From Flavobacterium sp. (GTDB taxonomy: Bacteria; Bacteroidota; Bacteroidia; Flavobacteriales; Flavobacteriaceae), in NCBI GenBank assembly GCA_016721735.1, contig JADKHM010000002.1, forward strand, positions 62,001 to 126,000: a stretch of DNA of 64,000 nucleotides, given 5' to 3'. This document shows positions 54,116 through 62,554 of the stretch, piece after piece. Position 1 is the stretch's first letter, and each line of letters opens with the position of its first letter. The notes under the pieces are model-generated. The model searched no databases. It was not told the origin of the DNA and was given only the letters and a program-made list of their open reading frames with translations. The position numbers and the translations under genes were made by a program.

Positions 54116-56914
54116 ATGAGAACATTACTAACTTTCTTTGTATTTCTTCCTTTTTTATCGTTCGCCCAAGTGGGTGTCAACACTACAACGCCAAATGCTG
54201 CATTAGATATTCAATCGACCAATAACGGTGTTTTGATTCCGAGAGTGCAATTGACGGATGCTTTAGATATTGCAACTGTAGTTAATCCGGCTGGAGGAGT
54301 TTTAGCAAAATCAACATTAGTGTATAACATTGGTTCATCTGGTATTGCCCCAGACAATGTTATTGATGGTTTTTATTATTGGAATGGTATCAGATGGATT
54401 CCTATTGCGGGCAACGCTACTGGGGACGATGATTGGTATGAAAACGGAACGACAACGGCACCAAATGCTATTTCTGACAACATGCACCATCTGGGAAAAG
54501 TGGCAATCGGCACCGCTACTCCGTCGACAAATGCGGCATTTCAGGTCGAATTGGGAACATCAAATACTGATGGAGTACTGTATACTGGTACTTTCAATGC
54601 AACGGCTACTGTACCTAATTTGGGAGCCGGAACTCGAATGATGTTTTTTCCTGGTAAAAATGCATTCCGTGCAGGCAGTGTTACTGGTACAGAATGGGAC
54701 AACACTAATGTAGGTGTTAATTCTGTAGCCATGGGAAGGAACACAATTGCATCTGGTGACAATGCTACAGCATTTGGTCGCTCTTATTCAACTGGTATAA
54801 ATTCAACCTCATTAGGACTTTCTATTGCTACTGGCACCAATTCTACTGCCATGGGAACTGCATCAGCAAATGGTAATGGAAGTACCGCAACTGGTTTTTC
54901 GACTGCAAATGGAGAAAATTCAATTTCGGGTGGAACTTTAAGTATAGCAGCTGGCGATAACTCTTTTGCAGTAGGTAGTGGTTCACAAGCCATTGGTGCA
55001 AATACTGTGGCAATGGGAAACTATGCGACCGCAACTGCTGATCATTCTGTGGCTATGGGAAATTCCACTTCAACTGGTCAGAATTCTACTGCTATGAATG
55101 CTTCAATTGCAGATGGTGAATTATCAACTTCCATGGGAATTGCCACAGCAAATGGATATGGTAGTCTTGCAACAGGATTTTCTACTACTCAAGGAAACTA
55201 TGCTATTTCTGGTGGAAGTGGAAGTATTGCTAGTGGTAATAATTCGTTAGCAACAGGTAACTCAACTGAAGCTAGAGGAATAAATGCAGTCGCCTTTGGA
55301 AACTTTTCGGTCGCATCAGGTAATAATTCTGCTGCCATTGGAGCTTCTCTTGCCACTGGTCAGAACACAGTTTCCATGAATCTTGCAACTGCAAATGGTG
55401 AAAATACTACTGCGGTAGGACAAAGTACAGCCAATGGCAACTTAAGTTTATCCTCAGGATTTTCTACTACTAATGGACAATATTCCTTTTCGAGTGGATT
55501 TGACACTACTGCTCAATCGATTGGTGAAACCTCATTGGGATTTTACAATAGGTTGTATACAATGTCAGCAGCAGGTGTAACTACCTTTAATGCTAATGAC
55601 CACTTATTTAATTTAGGAAACGGTACTTCGCCAGCAACTAGACACAATGCTTTAACGGTTTATAAAGACGGAAGACTAAACATTAATGAAGAATATACAC
55701 TGCCAAACACAGATGGAACTGCTTCCCAAATTTTACAAACTGATGGTTCTGGGAATATAACTTGGCAAAATCCAACATCGTTTGGTTGGGAATTAGACGG
55801 GAACACAGCTATTACTTCTCCTGTTTCTCCCGTAACTTATGGAACTTCAACCATTGCAGCAACCGAAAATTTTATTGGTACAACCGATGCGAATGACTTT
55901 ACAATTGGGACCGACAATATTGAACGAATGCGAGTAAAAAGTACAACCGGAAATGTTGGTATTGGTACTGCAACTCCTTTACAACCGCTACATGTTTTCA
56001 AGAATTCTAATGTTACAAAAAGCGTCATACTCGGCGAAGCATTCCAATCTTCTACTACAGTGGATTATCAAAATAAAGGCGTTGAAGGTTATGGTAGCGG
56101 AACAGCTGCAGGTGGAGGATATGGATACGGAATTGGAGTATTAGGAATCGGAGACAGAGTTAATAGCTATTATGCAACTGGCGTTTTCGGATTTTTAGGA
56201 ACAACGTCCCCAACTGCACCCGCAACAAACCAAGCATTACTTGCCAATGGAAACAATCTTGGAAATGCTGCTATTTTAACCAATGGTAATGTAGGGATTG
56301 GCATTCCATTAGGAACAAATCCAACAAATCAATTACATGTTAATAGTGCTATCGCTGGCGCTGTTAGAATTGTGGATGGCACACAAGCGGCGGGAAGAGT
56401 GCTAACATCAACTGCAACAGGTGTTGGAAGCTGGCAACCGCCGATTCCATCTGGTTTCACACATTATCTGGGCGAATTGTACCTTGGCGGAATCATCTTT
56501 GAACTCTACAAAGGCAGTGACGGACTAGAACACGGTTTGATTGTTTCGCTAACTGAAAGCGGGATGTTAGCATGGCAAACTACTAATGTACTTGTTGGCG
56601 CCAATCGCAGTGAAGATGGCGTATTTAATACTGCATTAATGACAAGCAGTCCCGCAGCAACCTATATTGCAACATTGGGTGCTGGTTGGTATTTACCAAG
56701 CATTGATGAATTATATTTACTAAACAATCACCGATATTATGCTAACAAAGGGTTGCGTCTAGGTGGTTACACCCTTATCTCATCCACAAGAGTCTATTGG
56801 AGTAGTACAGAAAATGATGTAGCGTCTGCACGTGCTCTGAATATCAATTTAGGAACTACCTTGCTAGATAGTAAAACAGAACCAAATCATGTTCGTGGAA
56901 TCCGAGCGTTTTAA
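54116..56914 (+). CDS. YadA-head-like repetitive surface fibre 2
   Basis: The protein has 932 residues and an intact frame. The signal peptide (FFVFLPFLSFAQ) and N-terminal module (QVGVNTTTPNAALDIQS...GVLIPRV) match fibre 1. Residues 200-480 or so are YadA-head-type repeats (A-x-G-x-N-S-x-A-x-G variants such as GTNSTAMGTASANG). The middle holds further beta modules (NVGIGTATPLQPLHVF). The C-terminal 150 residues or so are a different domain, with LGAGWYLPSIDELYLL and VYWSSTEN, like the DUF1566/Lcl group. It probably forms a trimeric or beta-helical cell-surface adhesin. No T9SS sorting domain is seen. Confidence 0.82.
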   Translation: MRTLLTFFVFLPFLSFAQVGVNTTTPNAALDIQSTNNGVLIPRVQLTDALDIATVVNPAGGVLAKSTLVYNIGSSGIAPDNVIDGFYYWNGIRWIPIAGNATGDDDWYENGTTTAPNAISDNMHHLGKVAIGTATPSTNAAFQVELGTSNTDGVLYTGTFNATATVPNLGAGTRMMFFPGKNAFRAGSVTGTEWDNTNVGVNSVAMGRNTIASGDNATAFGRSYSTGINSTSLGLSIATGTNSTAMGTASANGNGSTATGFSTANGENSISGGTLSIAAGDNSFAVGSGSQAIGANTVAMGNYATATADHSVAMGNSTSTGQNSTAMNASIADGELSTSMGIATANGYGSLATGFSTTQGNYAISGGSGSIASGNNSLATGNSTEARGINAVAFGNFSVASGNNSAAIGASLATGQNTVSMNLATANGENTTAVGQSTANGNLSLSSGFSTTNGQYSFSSGFDTTAQSIGETSLGFYNRLYTMSAAGVTTFNANDHLFNLGNGTSPATRHNALTVYKDGRLNINEEYTLPNTDGTASQILQTDGSGNITWQNPTSFGWELDGNTAITSPVSPVTYGTSTIAATENFIGTTDANDFTIGTDNIERMRVKSTTGNVGIGTATPLQPLHVFKNSNVTKSVILGEAFQSSTTVDYQNKGVEGYGSGTAAGGGYGYGIGVLGIGDRVNSYYATGVFGFLGTTSPTAPATNQALLANGNNLGNAAILTNGNVGIGIPLGTNPTNQLHVNSAIAGAVRIVDGTQAAGRVLTSTATGVGSWQPPIPSGFTHYLGELYLGGIIFELYKGSDGLEHGLIVSLTESGMLAWQTTNVLVGANRSEDGVFNTALMTSSPAATYIATLGAGWYLPSIDELYLLNNHRYYANKGLRLGGYTLISSTRVYWSSTENDVASARALNINLGTTLLDSKTEPNHVRGIRAF

Positions 56915-56957
56915 ATAGACATTATAAACAAAACCGTAACCCTTCAAACAATTACCC

Positions 56958-57434
56958 ATGAAAAAAACAATTTTAAAATCGATTTTAGTCGCCTTTATCG
57001 CAACTACAAGTCTTATCTCCTGCAGCAGTGATCCCATCAATTCAAATGAAAACGACCGTGCTCTTAGAACTCCACCACCAGGTTTAGCTGAATTCTATTT
57101 TATGGAAGGTGGCGCATTTACTTGGTCAACAGTTTCAAATCCGTATGCCGTGAATTCACTAAAAACAGTAATAGGCAACAGCGGTGGAAGCCTAAATCGA
57201 ATTGAAATAAAATTAACTTCACTTGCAGTAGGAACTTACAATGTTGGTACTTTAAACAAACTCATTTATAAAAAACCTTTTGTAGCTTCAACATGGAATG
57301 GAAAATCCGGAAAAATCAATATCACTTTTAATTCAGCAGGTGTAATCTCTGGTAATTATGATATTTCAGGGACTGGAATTGCGGGGGTTTCTTCAGTAAA
57401 AGGTTACTTTAATAATATTACAATTAATCCGTAG
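56958..57434 (+). CDS. small lipoprotein, family uncertain
   Basis: The protein has 158 residues. The lipoprotein signal ends LISCSSD (modified Cys at about residue 22). The remaining 130 residues are a compact beta domain (IEIKLTSLAVGTYNVG, GKINITFNSAGVISGNY), similar in layout to DUF6252-like lipoproteins. It starts 43 bp after fibre gene 2, without a visible terminator between them, so it may belong to the same transcript and could help anchor or assemble the fibre; that is inference. Confidence 0.72.
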   Translation: MKKTILKSILVAFIATTSLISCSSDPINSNENDRALRTPPPGLAEFYFMEGGAFTWSTVSNPYAVNSLKTVIGNSGGSLNRIEIKLTSLAVGTYNVGTLNKLIYKKPFVASTWNGKSGKINITFNSAGVISGNYDISGTGIAGVSSVKGYFNNITINP

Positions 57435-57444
57435 ATCAAAATCA

Positions 57445-57480
57445 AAAAAGCCAAACAATCTAAAATCGTGTTTGGCTTTT
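57445..57480. terminator. bidirectional terminator
   Basis: AAAAAGCCAAACA and TGTTTGGCTTTTT pair; it lies between convergent genes. Confidence 0.7.
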
Positions 57481-57510
57481 TAATTTAATTTTTATTTAGA
57501 ATAGGAAACT

Positions 57511-57912
57511 TTAATTCAACTGCTCCTGAAAAACTTCTAATAAAAAATCTGGTGAAATCATTTTCGTAGGCGACAATTCCATCGCTTTTAAAACGCGTTT
57601 CATTGCAAATGGATTTAGTCCCATATTGATGCCAATTTCGTGAATGGAATTCTTTTCTCGTTCGTGCAAAATACCATCGCAATGCATCAATAAAGCCAAA
57701 CGATAGAACTGCTGAATTCGTTGAAACTCTGATTTAGTAACACTTGGATAAAATTCCTGATGAAACAATTGTTTGAAATCTTCGGGTTTGATTTGAAGTT
57801 CATCAGCTACCAAAGACAGAAACATCAACTCACGATCGTGCAACTTCCCATCCACCACAGAAAAGGCAACCATCTCTGCTAATAAGCTCAATTTTTCTTC
57901 GTAGCTATTCAT
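57511..57912 (-). CDS. TerB-like helical protein
   Basis: The protein has 133 residues and is all-helical. LLAEMVAFSVVDGKLHDRELMFL and LALLMHCDGILHEREKNSIHEIG carry the paired D-G-x-hydrophobic-x-x-x-E pattern of the TerB/DjlA metal-binding fold. It is cytosolic. Despite the family name, no tellurite operon is near. It is transcribed on its own. Confidence 0.75.
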   Translation of the reverse strand: MNSYEEKLSLLAEMVAFSVVDGKLHDRELMFLSLVADELQIKPEDFKQLFHQEFYPSVTKSEFQRIQQFYRLALLMHCDGILHEREKNSIHEIGINMGLNPFAMKRVLKAMELSPTKMISPDFLLEVFQEQLN

Positions 57913-57968
57913 TTTTATTAATCATTATAATGAAACCTTCTAAACGCTATTCTTTACCAAGAAAAAAA

Positions 57969-58724
57969 CTATTGGATAAAAATCTTTTGAGATTCTATTT
58001 TTCTGCCGTCATTTATCTTAACAAAATACAATCCTTTGGAAGCATGATCAAGATTTACGTCGCAAACAAGTTGATTTTGGTAAGCTGTAGAAAAAACCTT
58101 CTTACCTAAAACATCAAATACTTCAACCGTGATATCTTTAGATTGGTCCAGTTGAATGGAGAAATTTCCATTAGTTGGATTTGGAAAAATAGCACTTTCT
58201 ACAACATCAAAAGTTTCATTCGCCAAGATTCCAAGAATTCCAACTTTAAAATTGTGCTTGTAACTCCCTGCTCCGTTTTGCCAACTTCCGCCACCTGGAT
58301 AAATACTGAATGAAGGATAATAATAAATATTAACGCCGCTCACATAAAGCACAAAAGTATACTGATTGCCACTGACAACCTCGAAATCTCCCGTCAAATC
58401 TACACGCAAAGGACCATCAGCAGTCACAGAAAAAGCCGGATAAGATTGCGTATAAACCGGTGTTCCCGTTACACCAGCGCCATTATAAATTTTCAAAGTC
58501 CCGGCGGCAACAGTCCCGCTATTACAGGCATACAATTGCACATATTCAATTCTACCACTACATGAAGCCCTAAAAGCATTTCCCCAGTTATAGCCATTGC
58601 CATTAGAATTCCTAGTCCCCAGCAAAAATTCATCAGAACACTGCGAAAACCCGATATGAAAAGAGAACATAAAGTAAAGGCAAAAAAATACAAGTTTCAA
58701 GAATGATGAAGTAGTTTTTTTCAT
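57969..58724 (-). CDS. secreted protein with T9SS type A sorting domain
   Basis: The protein has 251 residues. A signal peptide (LVFFCLYFMFSFHIGFSQ) is followed by a beta-sandwich domain of about 145 residues (FRASCSGRIEYVQLYACNSG, GNQYTFVLYVSGVNIYYYPS) that resembles carbohydrate-binding or choice-of-anchor modules. The tail is a type A sorting domain: IFPNPTNGNFSI, VFDVLGKKVFS, DHASKGLYFVKI. Function beyond export is not evident. Confidence 0.82.
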   Translation of the reverse strand: MKKTTSSFLKLVFFCLYFMFSFHIGFSQCSDEFLLGTRNSNGNGYNWGNAFRASCSGRIEYVQLYACNSGTVAAGTLKIYNGAGVTGTPVYTQSYPAFSVTADGPLRVDLTGDFEVVSGNQYTFVLYVSGVNIYYYPSFSIYPGGGSWQNGAGSYKHNFKVGILGILANETFDVVESAIFPNPTNGNFSIQLDQSKDITVEVFDVLGKKVFSTAYQNQLVCDVNLDHASKGLYFVKINDGRKIESQKIFIQ

Positions 58725-59032
58725 GAGTTAATCGATTGTAGTCCAAATTTTTCAGAAAGCCAAAAATAGAAAAATTATCGTAGAATCGACCTTGCCTTTA
58801 TAAATAAAAATGACCAAATCAAAAGAACTCACCTAATCCAAATGTTTTAAAATGATGGCGTGCCCCTTTGGGTCAGGCTATACGCTTCAAGTCCTCGCTG
58901 CGTTCCTCGCTGTGGGCTTTCCACTCCTATCCTTCACGCGGCAACTGAGAAATAACCAATCCTTTTGAAGGTCCACGTATATTGTGTATCTTTCACAAAA
59001 AATAATACTTGTTTCACCAAGAAAAAATTACC
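58725..59032. other. intergenic region with a second hairpin-repeat family
   Basis: No gene is visible. At 58857-58944 an element runs from GGCGTGCCCCTTTGGGTCAG to CCACTCCTATCCTTCACGCG with a central hairpin-prone stretch (CTCGCTGCGTTCCTCGC). It has the same plan as the GGAGCTA/GGGCTAGG elements but different ends. Confidence 0.5.
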
Positions 59033-59830
59033 TTGAAATCCTACCTAGTCAGTGTATTGCTTTTACTGTTTTGTGCTGCAAAAGCACAAGAAAGTACTGC
59101 GTCGAATCAAGTATCAATATTCAAGTTAGAATCACCAGAATTGCAATCCACCAAAAAAATCTGGCTGTATTTGCCTAAAAATTATACAACATCAACCAAA
59201 AAATATCCGGTAATTTACATGCATGACGGTCAAAATTTGTTTGATGCCAAAACATCGTTTGCTGGCGAATGGAACATCGATGAAAAACTCGACAGTCTCA
59301 ACGCGCAAGTAATTGTGGTTGGAATAGAAACTACCGACAAACGTTTGGAAGAACTGACACCTTTTGTAAATGCAAAACACGGCGGCGGAAAAGCCAATGA
59401 CTATCTCGACTTTATAGTCAATACCTTAAAACCTAAAATAGACGCAACGTACAGAACCAAAACCCATCCACGAAATACTATGATGATGGGAAGCTCATTG
59501 GGCGGATTGACTTCCTTCTATGCACTTCTAAAATACCCCAATGTTTTCGGAAAAGCAGGCGTTTTTTCCCCAGCCTTTTGGTTTAACCGCAACGAACTAG
59601 TTGACTTAATGAAAGAAACGAAAAATTTTGATGCAAAAGTTTACTTCCTCCACGGCGATAACGAAGGCGATCCGGATATGATTCCAGATTTGAATCTTAT
59701 AGAACATTTAGTCAACACCAAACGTTGTGAATGCAAAAAACTCAATAAAAAAGTCCTCGTCAAAGGAGGACAACACAATGAAAAATTGTGGCGAGATGGT
59801 TTTGTAAAAGCGTATCTTTGGCTTTTCTAA
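59033..59830 (+). CDS. secreted alpha/beta-hydrolase (esterase D/enterochelin-esterase-like)
   Basis: The protein has 265 residues. A signal peptide (SYLVSVLLLLFCAAKAQ) precedes an esterase-D-type hydrolase: YPVIYMHDGQNLFD (oxyanion region), MMGSSLGGLTSFYAL (nucleophile G-x-S-x-G), VYFLHGDNEGD (acid) and VKGGQHNEKLWRDGF (His). No ATG fits; TTG 59033 puts the signal peptide at the N-terminus, and a TTG 24 bases upstream is possible. The substrate is an unknown ester. Confidence 0.85.
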   Translation: MKSYLVSVLLLLFCAAKAQESTASNQVSIFKLESPELQSTKKIWLYLPKNYTTSTKKYPVIYMHDGQNLFDAKTSFAGEWNIDEKLDSLNAQVIVVGIETTDKRLEELTPFVNAKHGGGKANDYLDFIVNTLKPKIDATYRTKTHPRNTMMMGSSLGGLTSFYALLKYPNVFGKAGVFSPAFWFNRNELVDLMKETKNFDAKVYFLHGDNEGDPDMIPDLNLIEHLVNTKRCECKKLNKKVLVKGGQHNEKLWRDGFVKAYLWLF

Positions 59831-59833
59831 GTG

Positions 59834-60012
59834 GCTGAGATACTGAGATACTGAGATACTGACTGATATACTGATATACTGAGATACTGAGATACTGAGT
59901 AACTGAGATACTGAGATACTGAAAATTAAAAGCTCAAATAAATTATTAAATACCCGTTTTAAAAGTCAAAATTATAACTCAGAGACTCAGCAACTAAGTC
60001 TCTCAGCAACTA
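59834..60012. repeat. tandem and inverted CTGAGATA oligomers
   Basis: About ten near-tandem copies of ACTGAGAT at 59834-59921 are followed by the inverse sense (CTCAGAGACTCAGCAACTAA) at 59979-60012, just before the DUF1456 start. CTCAGTAA units also occur upstream of uvrB. Confidence 0.6.
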
Positions 60013-60018
60013 AAAAAT

Positions 60019-60450
60019 ATGAACAACAACGATATCTTCAAAAAACTCCGTGTCGCACTCATGTTGCGCGATGATCAAATTATAGAAATTTTGGAACTGG
60101 TAGATTTCCGCATGTCGAAAGGCGAAATTGGCAATATTTTCCGTTCGCAAGACCACGCTGATTTTATGGAATGTGGAGACCAAGTATTACGCAATTTCTT
60201 AAACGGATTGGTAATTCATCTTCGTGGCACTAAAGAAAACCCCAAGAATCCGAATGAAGTATTGGCGAAACATCGCGCTGAAATTCCGGTAAAAGAAAAT
60301 GCGAAACCACGCGTTGAATTTAAAGCGACGCCAAAAACGGATTTCAAGAAAAAGCCGGCTTCAAAGAGCAATTCACGTGATAAAAAAACTGCTCCGAAAA
60401 TTCAAGTGGTCGAAAAAGTAAAATTTAAAAACGGCAAAAAGAAGCCTTAA
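60019..60450 (+). CDS. DUF1456 family protein (YehS-like)
   Basis: The protein has 143 residues. Two copies of the YehS motif lie in NDIFKKLRVALMLRDDQIIEIL and DQVLRNFLNGLVIHLRG. The C-terminal 60 residues are basic and disordered (FKKKPASKSNSRDKK). The function is unknown; the tail could bind nucleic acid. The DinB-like gene follows after 11 bp. Confidence 0.85.
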   Translation: MNNNDIFKKLRVALMLRDDQIIEILELVDFRMSKGEIGNIFRSQDHADFMECGDQVLRNFLNGLVIHLRGTKENPKNPNEVLAKHRAEIPVKENAKPRVEFKATPKTDFKKKPASKSNSRDKKTAPKIQVVEKVKFKNGKKKP

Positions 60451-60461
60451 ATTCCAAAGAA

Positions 60462-60938
60462 ATGGAAGCGCTTAATCTTTTAGTAAACCAATTAGAAAAC
60501 AACATCGATTCGAAAGATGTTGTCAATAAGCAAGTGTCGCAAGTGGATGTTTCTTGGCATTTGGCGCATAGCTTAAAAGTCCTTCACAACATCATCAAAG
60601 TGTTGCAAAGTTCCGATCCAGCCGACTATCGTTGGAGATTCAATCGAAGTCGAAGCTTTGTTTATTTTATAAATTTCATTCCAAGAGGAAAAGGAAAAGC
60701 ACCGAAAGCTGTGATTCCAGCTGAAGCGATTTCTAAAGATGAACTTCATCAAGACATCGCAACGGTCAGACAACTCTTGAATAATCTTCAACATTTAGAT
60801 GCAAAAAGTAATTTCACGCATCCGTACTTTGGACAATTAAATCTAAAACAAACTAAGAAATTCTTGGCACTTCACACCAAACACCACCTTAAAATCATTG
60901 AGGATATTAAGAATTCGAACACGAATTTCACTAATTAA
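60462..60938 (+). CDS. DinB-like four-helix protein (DUF1569)
   Basis: The protein has 158 residues. Histidines at the usual metal-binding positions (VSWHLAHSLKVLHNI and FLALHTKHHLKIIEDI) fit the DinB/DUF1569 four-helix bundle. The family includes metal-dependent thiol transferases; the activity here is unknown. It is probably co-transcribed with DUF1456 and ends at a bidirectional terminator. Confidence 0.8.
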   Translation: MEALNLLVNQLENNIDSKDVVNKQVSQVDVSWHLAHSLKVLHNIIKVLQSSDPADYRWRFNRSRSFVYFINFIPRGKGKAPKAVIPAEAISKDELHQDIATVRQLLNNLQHLDAKSNFTHPYFGQLNLKQTKKFLALHTKHHLKIIEDIKNSNTNFTN

Positions 60939-60948
60939 CACGAACTAA

Positions 60949-61000
60949 ATATTACAAATAAATTCGTGCTAATTCGTGCAAATTCGTGTTAACTTTCTTC
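60949..61000. repeat. tandem AATTCGTG oligomers
   Basis: AATTCGTGCTAATTCGTGC and related units repeat three times here, and the inverse (CACGAATTTCACTAATTAAC) overlaps the end of the preceding gene. Confidence 0.5.
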
Positions 61001-61008
61001 AAAAAAAA

Positions 61009-61036
61009 ATCCCAATCTTTCAATTGGGATTTTCTT
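61009..61036. terminator. bidirectional terminator
   Basis: AAATCCCAAT-CTTTCA-ATTGGGATTT, between the convergent DinB-like and sucC genes. Confidence 0.75.
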
Positions 61037-61089
61037 ATTTACAAAAATTAGTAATAATCTTGAACACTATAACTAATCAATCTAATCTA

Positions 61090-62283
61090 TTATTGCAACG
61101 CCTTTTTAACTTGATCTGCTGCTTCTTGAAACTCAACGGCAGACAAGATTGGCATTCCTGAATTGTCTATTAATTCTTTCGCGATTTCCGCATTGGTTCC
61201 TTGCAAACGCACGATAATCGGCACTTTAATCGCATCGCCCATATTTTTATAAGCATCAACAACACCTTGCGCTACTCTATCGCAACGAACGATTCCACCA
61301 AAAATATTAATCAAAATCGCTTTTACGTTCGGATCTTTTAAGATGATACGGAACGCCAATTCTACACGTTTCGCATCCGCAGTTCCACCGACGTCTAGGA
61401 AGTTTGCCGGTTCAAAACCTGCATATTTAATCAAATCCATCGTCGCCATCGCCAATCCAGCGCCATTTACCATACAACCTACGGTTCCATCCAAATCGAC
61501 GTAGTTTAATCCAGCTTCTTTAGCTTCCACTTCAATCGGATTTTCTTCTCTGATGTCACGCATGTCCGCATATTTCGGCTGACGGTATAACGCATTGTCA
61601 TCTATATTTACTTTGGCATCAACAGCCATAATTTTGTTATCAGACGTTTTCAAAACCGGATTGATTTCAAACATCGAAGCATCACAACCTACATACGCAT
61701 TATAAAGTGCCTCAATAAATTTCACCATTTCCTTAAACGCATTACCAGAAACACCCAAATTGAAGGCAATTCGACGCGCTTGAAATCCTTGCAAACCAAC
61801 CGACGGATCAATTTCTTCATTGTGAATCAAGTGCGGCGTGTGTTCCGCAACTTCTTCGATATCCATTCCACCTTCAGTTGAATAAACAATCATATTTCTA
61901 CCAGAAGCTCTGTTTAGCAAAACCGACATATAAAATTCAGACGTTTCGCTTTCACCAGGATAATACACATCTTCCGCAATCAAAACTTTGTGCACTTTTT
62001 TACCTTCCGCTGAAGTTTGCGGCGTAATCAATTGCATTCCGATGATTTGTTCTGAAATTTCTTCTACCTGTTGCAAGTTTTTAGCCAACTTCACACCACC
62101 ACCTTTTCCACGGCCACCAGCGTGTATTTGCGCTTTCACCACATACCATTGTGTTCCGGTTTCTGTAGTGAGTTGTTTGGCTGCAGCCACCGCTTCTACT
62201 GGACTATTTGCCACTATGCCACGTTGTACGCGCACGCCATATTTTGCTAAAATCTCTTTTCCTTGGTATTCGTGTATGTTCAT
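61090..62283 (-). CDS. sucC: succinyl-CoA synthetase beta subunit (ADP-forming)
   Basis: The protein has 397 residues. It begins MNIHEYQGKEILAKYGV, with the ATP-grasp glycine loop HAGGRGKGGGVKLA, the metal site FEINPVLKT and MAVDAKVNIDD, and the CoA/phosphohistidine-facing GTADAKRVELAF and IFGGIVRCD. It makes ATP from succinyl-CoA in the TCA cycle together with SucD, which is not adjacent here. A -7 element TATTTTTG lies at 62315-62322. Confidence 0.96.
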   Translation of the reverse strand: MNIHEYQGKEILAKYGVRVQRGIVANSPVEAVAAAKQLTTETGTQWYVVKAQIHAGGRGKGGGVKLAKNLQQVEEISEQIIGMQLITPQTSAEGKKVHKVLIAEDVYYPGESETSEFYMSVLLNRASGRNMIVYSTEGGMDIEEVAEHTPHLIHNEEIDPSVGLQGFQARRIAFNLGVSGNAFKEMVKFIEALYNAYVGCDASMFEINPVLKTSDNKIMAVDAKVNIDDNALYRQPKYADMRDIREENPIEVEAKEAGLNYVDLDGTVGCMVNGAGLAMATMDLIKYAGFEPANFLDVGGTADAKRVELAFRIILKDPNVKAILINIFGGIVRCDRVAQGVVDAYKNMGDAIKVPIIVRLQGTNAEIAKELIDNSGMPILSAVEFQEAADQVKKALQ

Positions 62284-62314
62284 ATTGAAGTGATTTGACT
62301 TTTTTAAAGTGCCA

Positions 62315-62322
62315 CAAAAATA
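62315..62322 (-). promoter_or_regulatory. -7 element of the sucC promoter
   Basis: TATTTTTG on the minus strand, 31 bp upstream of the sucC start. Confidence 0.35.
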
Positions 62323-62377
62323 ATAAAAAACGATAAACTATTGACTTTGATTTCGAGTTTTATTTCGAAGTTTTTGA

Positions 62378-62453
62378 GGAGCTTTATCCCGCTTTTCGCT
62401 CCAATCTTTTCATCGTACCTCAGAAAAGGATTTTCACTACAATCGGGGCTAGG
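62378..62453 (+). repeat. interspersed hairpin element, copy E
   Basis: It reads GGAGCTTTATCCCGCTTTTC, a short centre bounded by TTTTC and GAAAA, then GGATTTTCACTACAATCGGG and GCTAG. It lies between the divergent sucC and lysA genes. Confidence 0.7.
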
Positions 62454-62554
62454 GTTTTCACTTCAAAACAACTATATCGTTTGAAATACGAATTCTTCCC
62501 CAATTATTTGGAAGTCAATAGCAGTAACAATAGATTTGCTAAAAAGATACTGCT

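Noticed and set aside
57511..57912. Tellurite-resistance function for the TerB-like gene
   Set aside because: Only the fold resembles TerB; no ter operon genes are nearby.
59834..59921. CRISPR or VNTR gene signal in the CTGAGATA tract
   Set aside because: The units are 8-9 bases without spacers; simple tandem repeat only.
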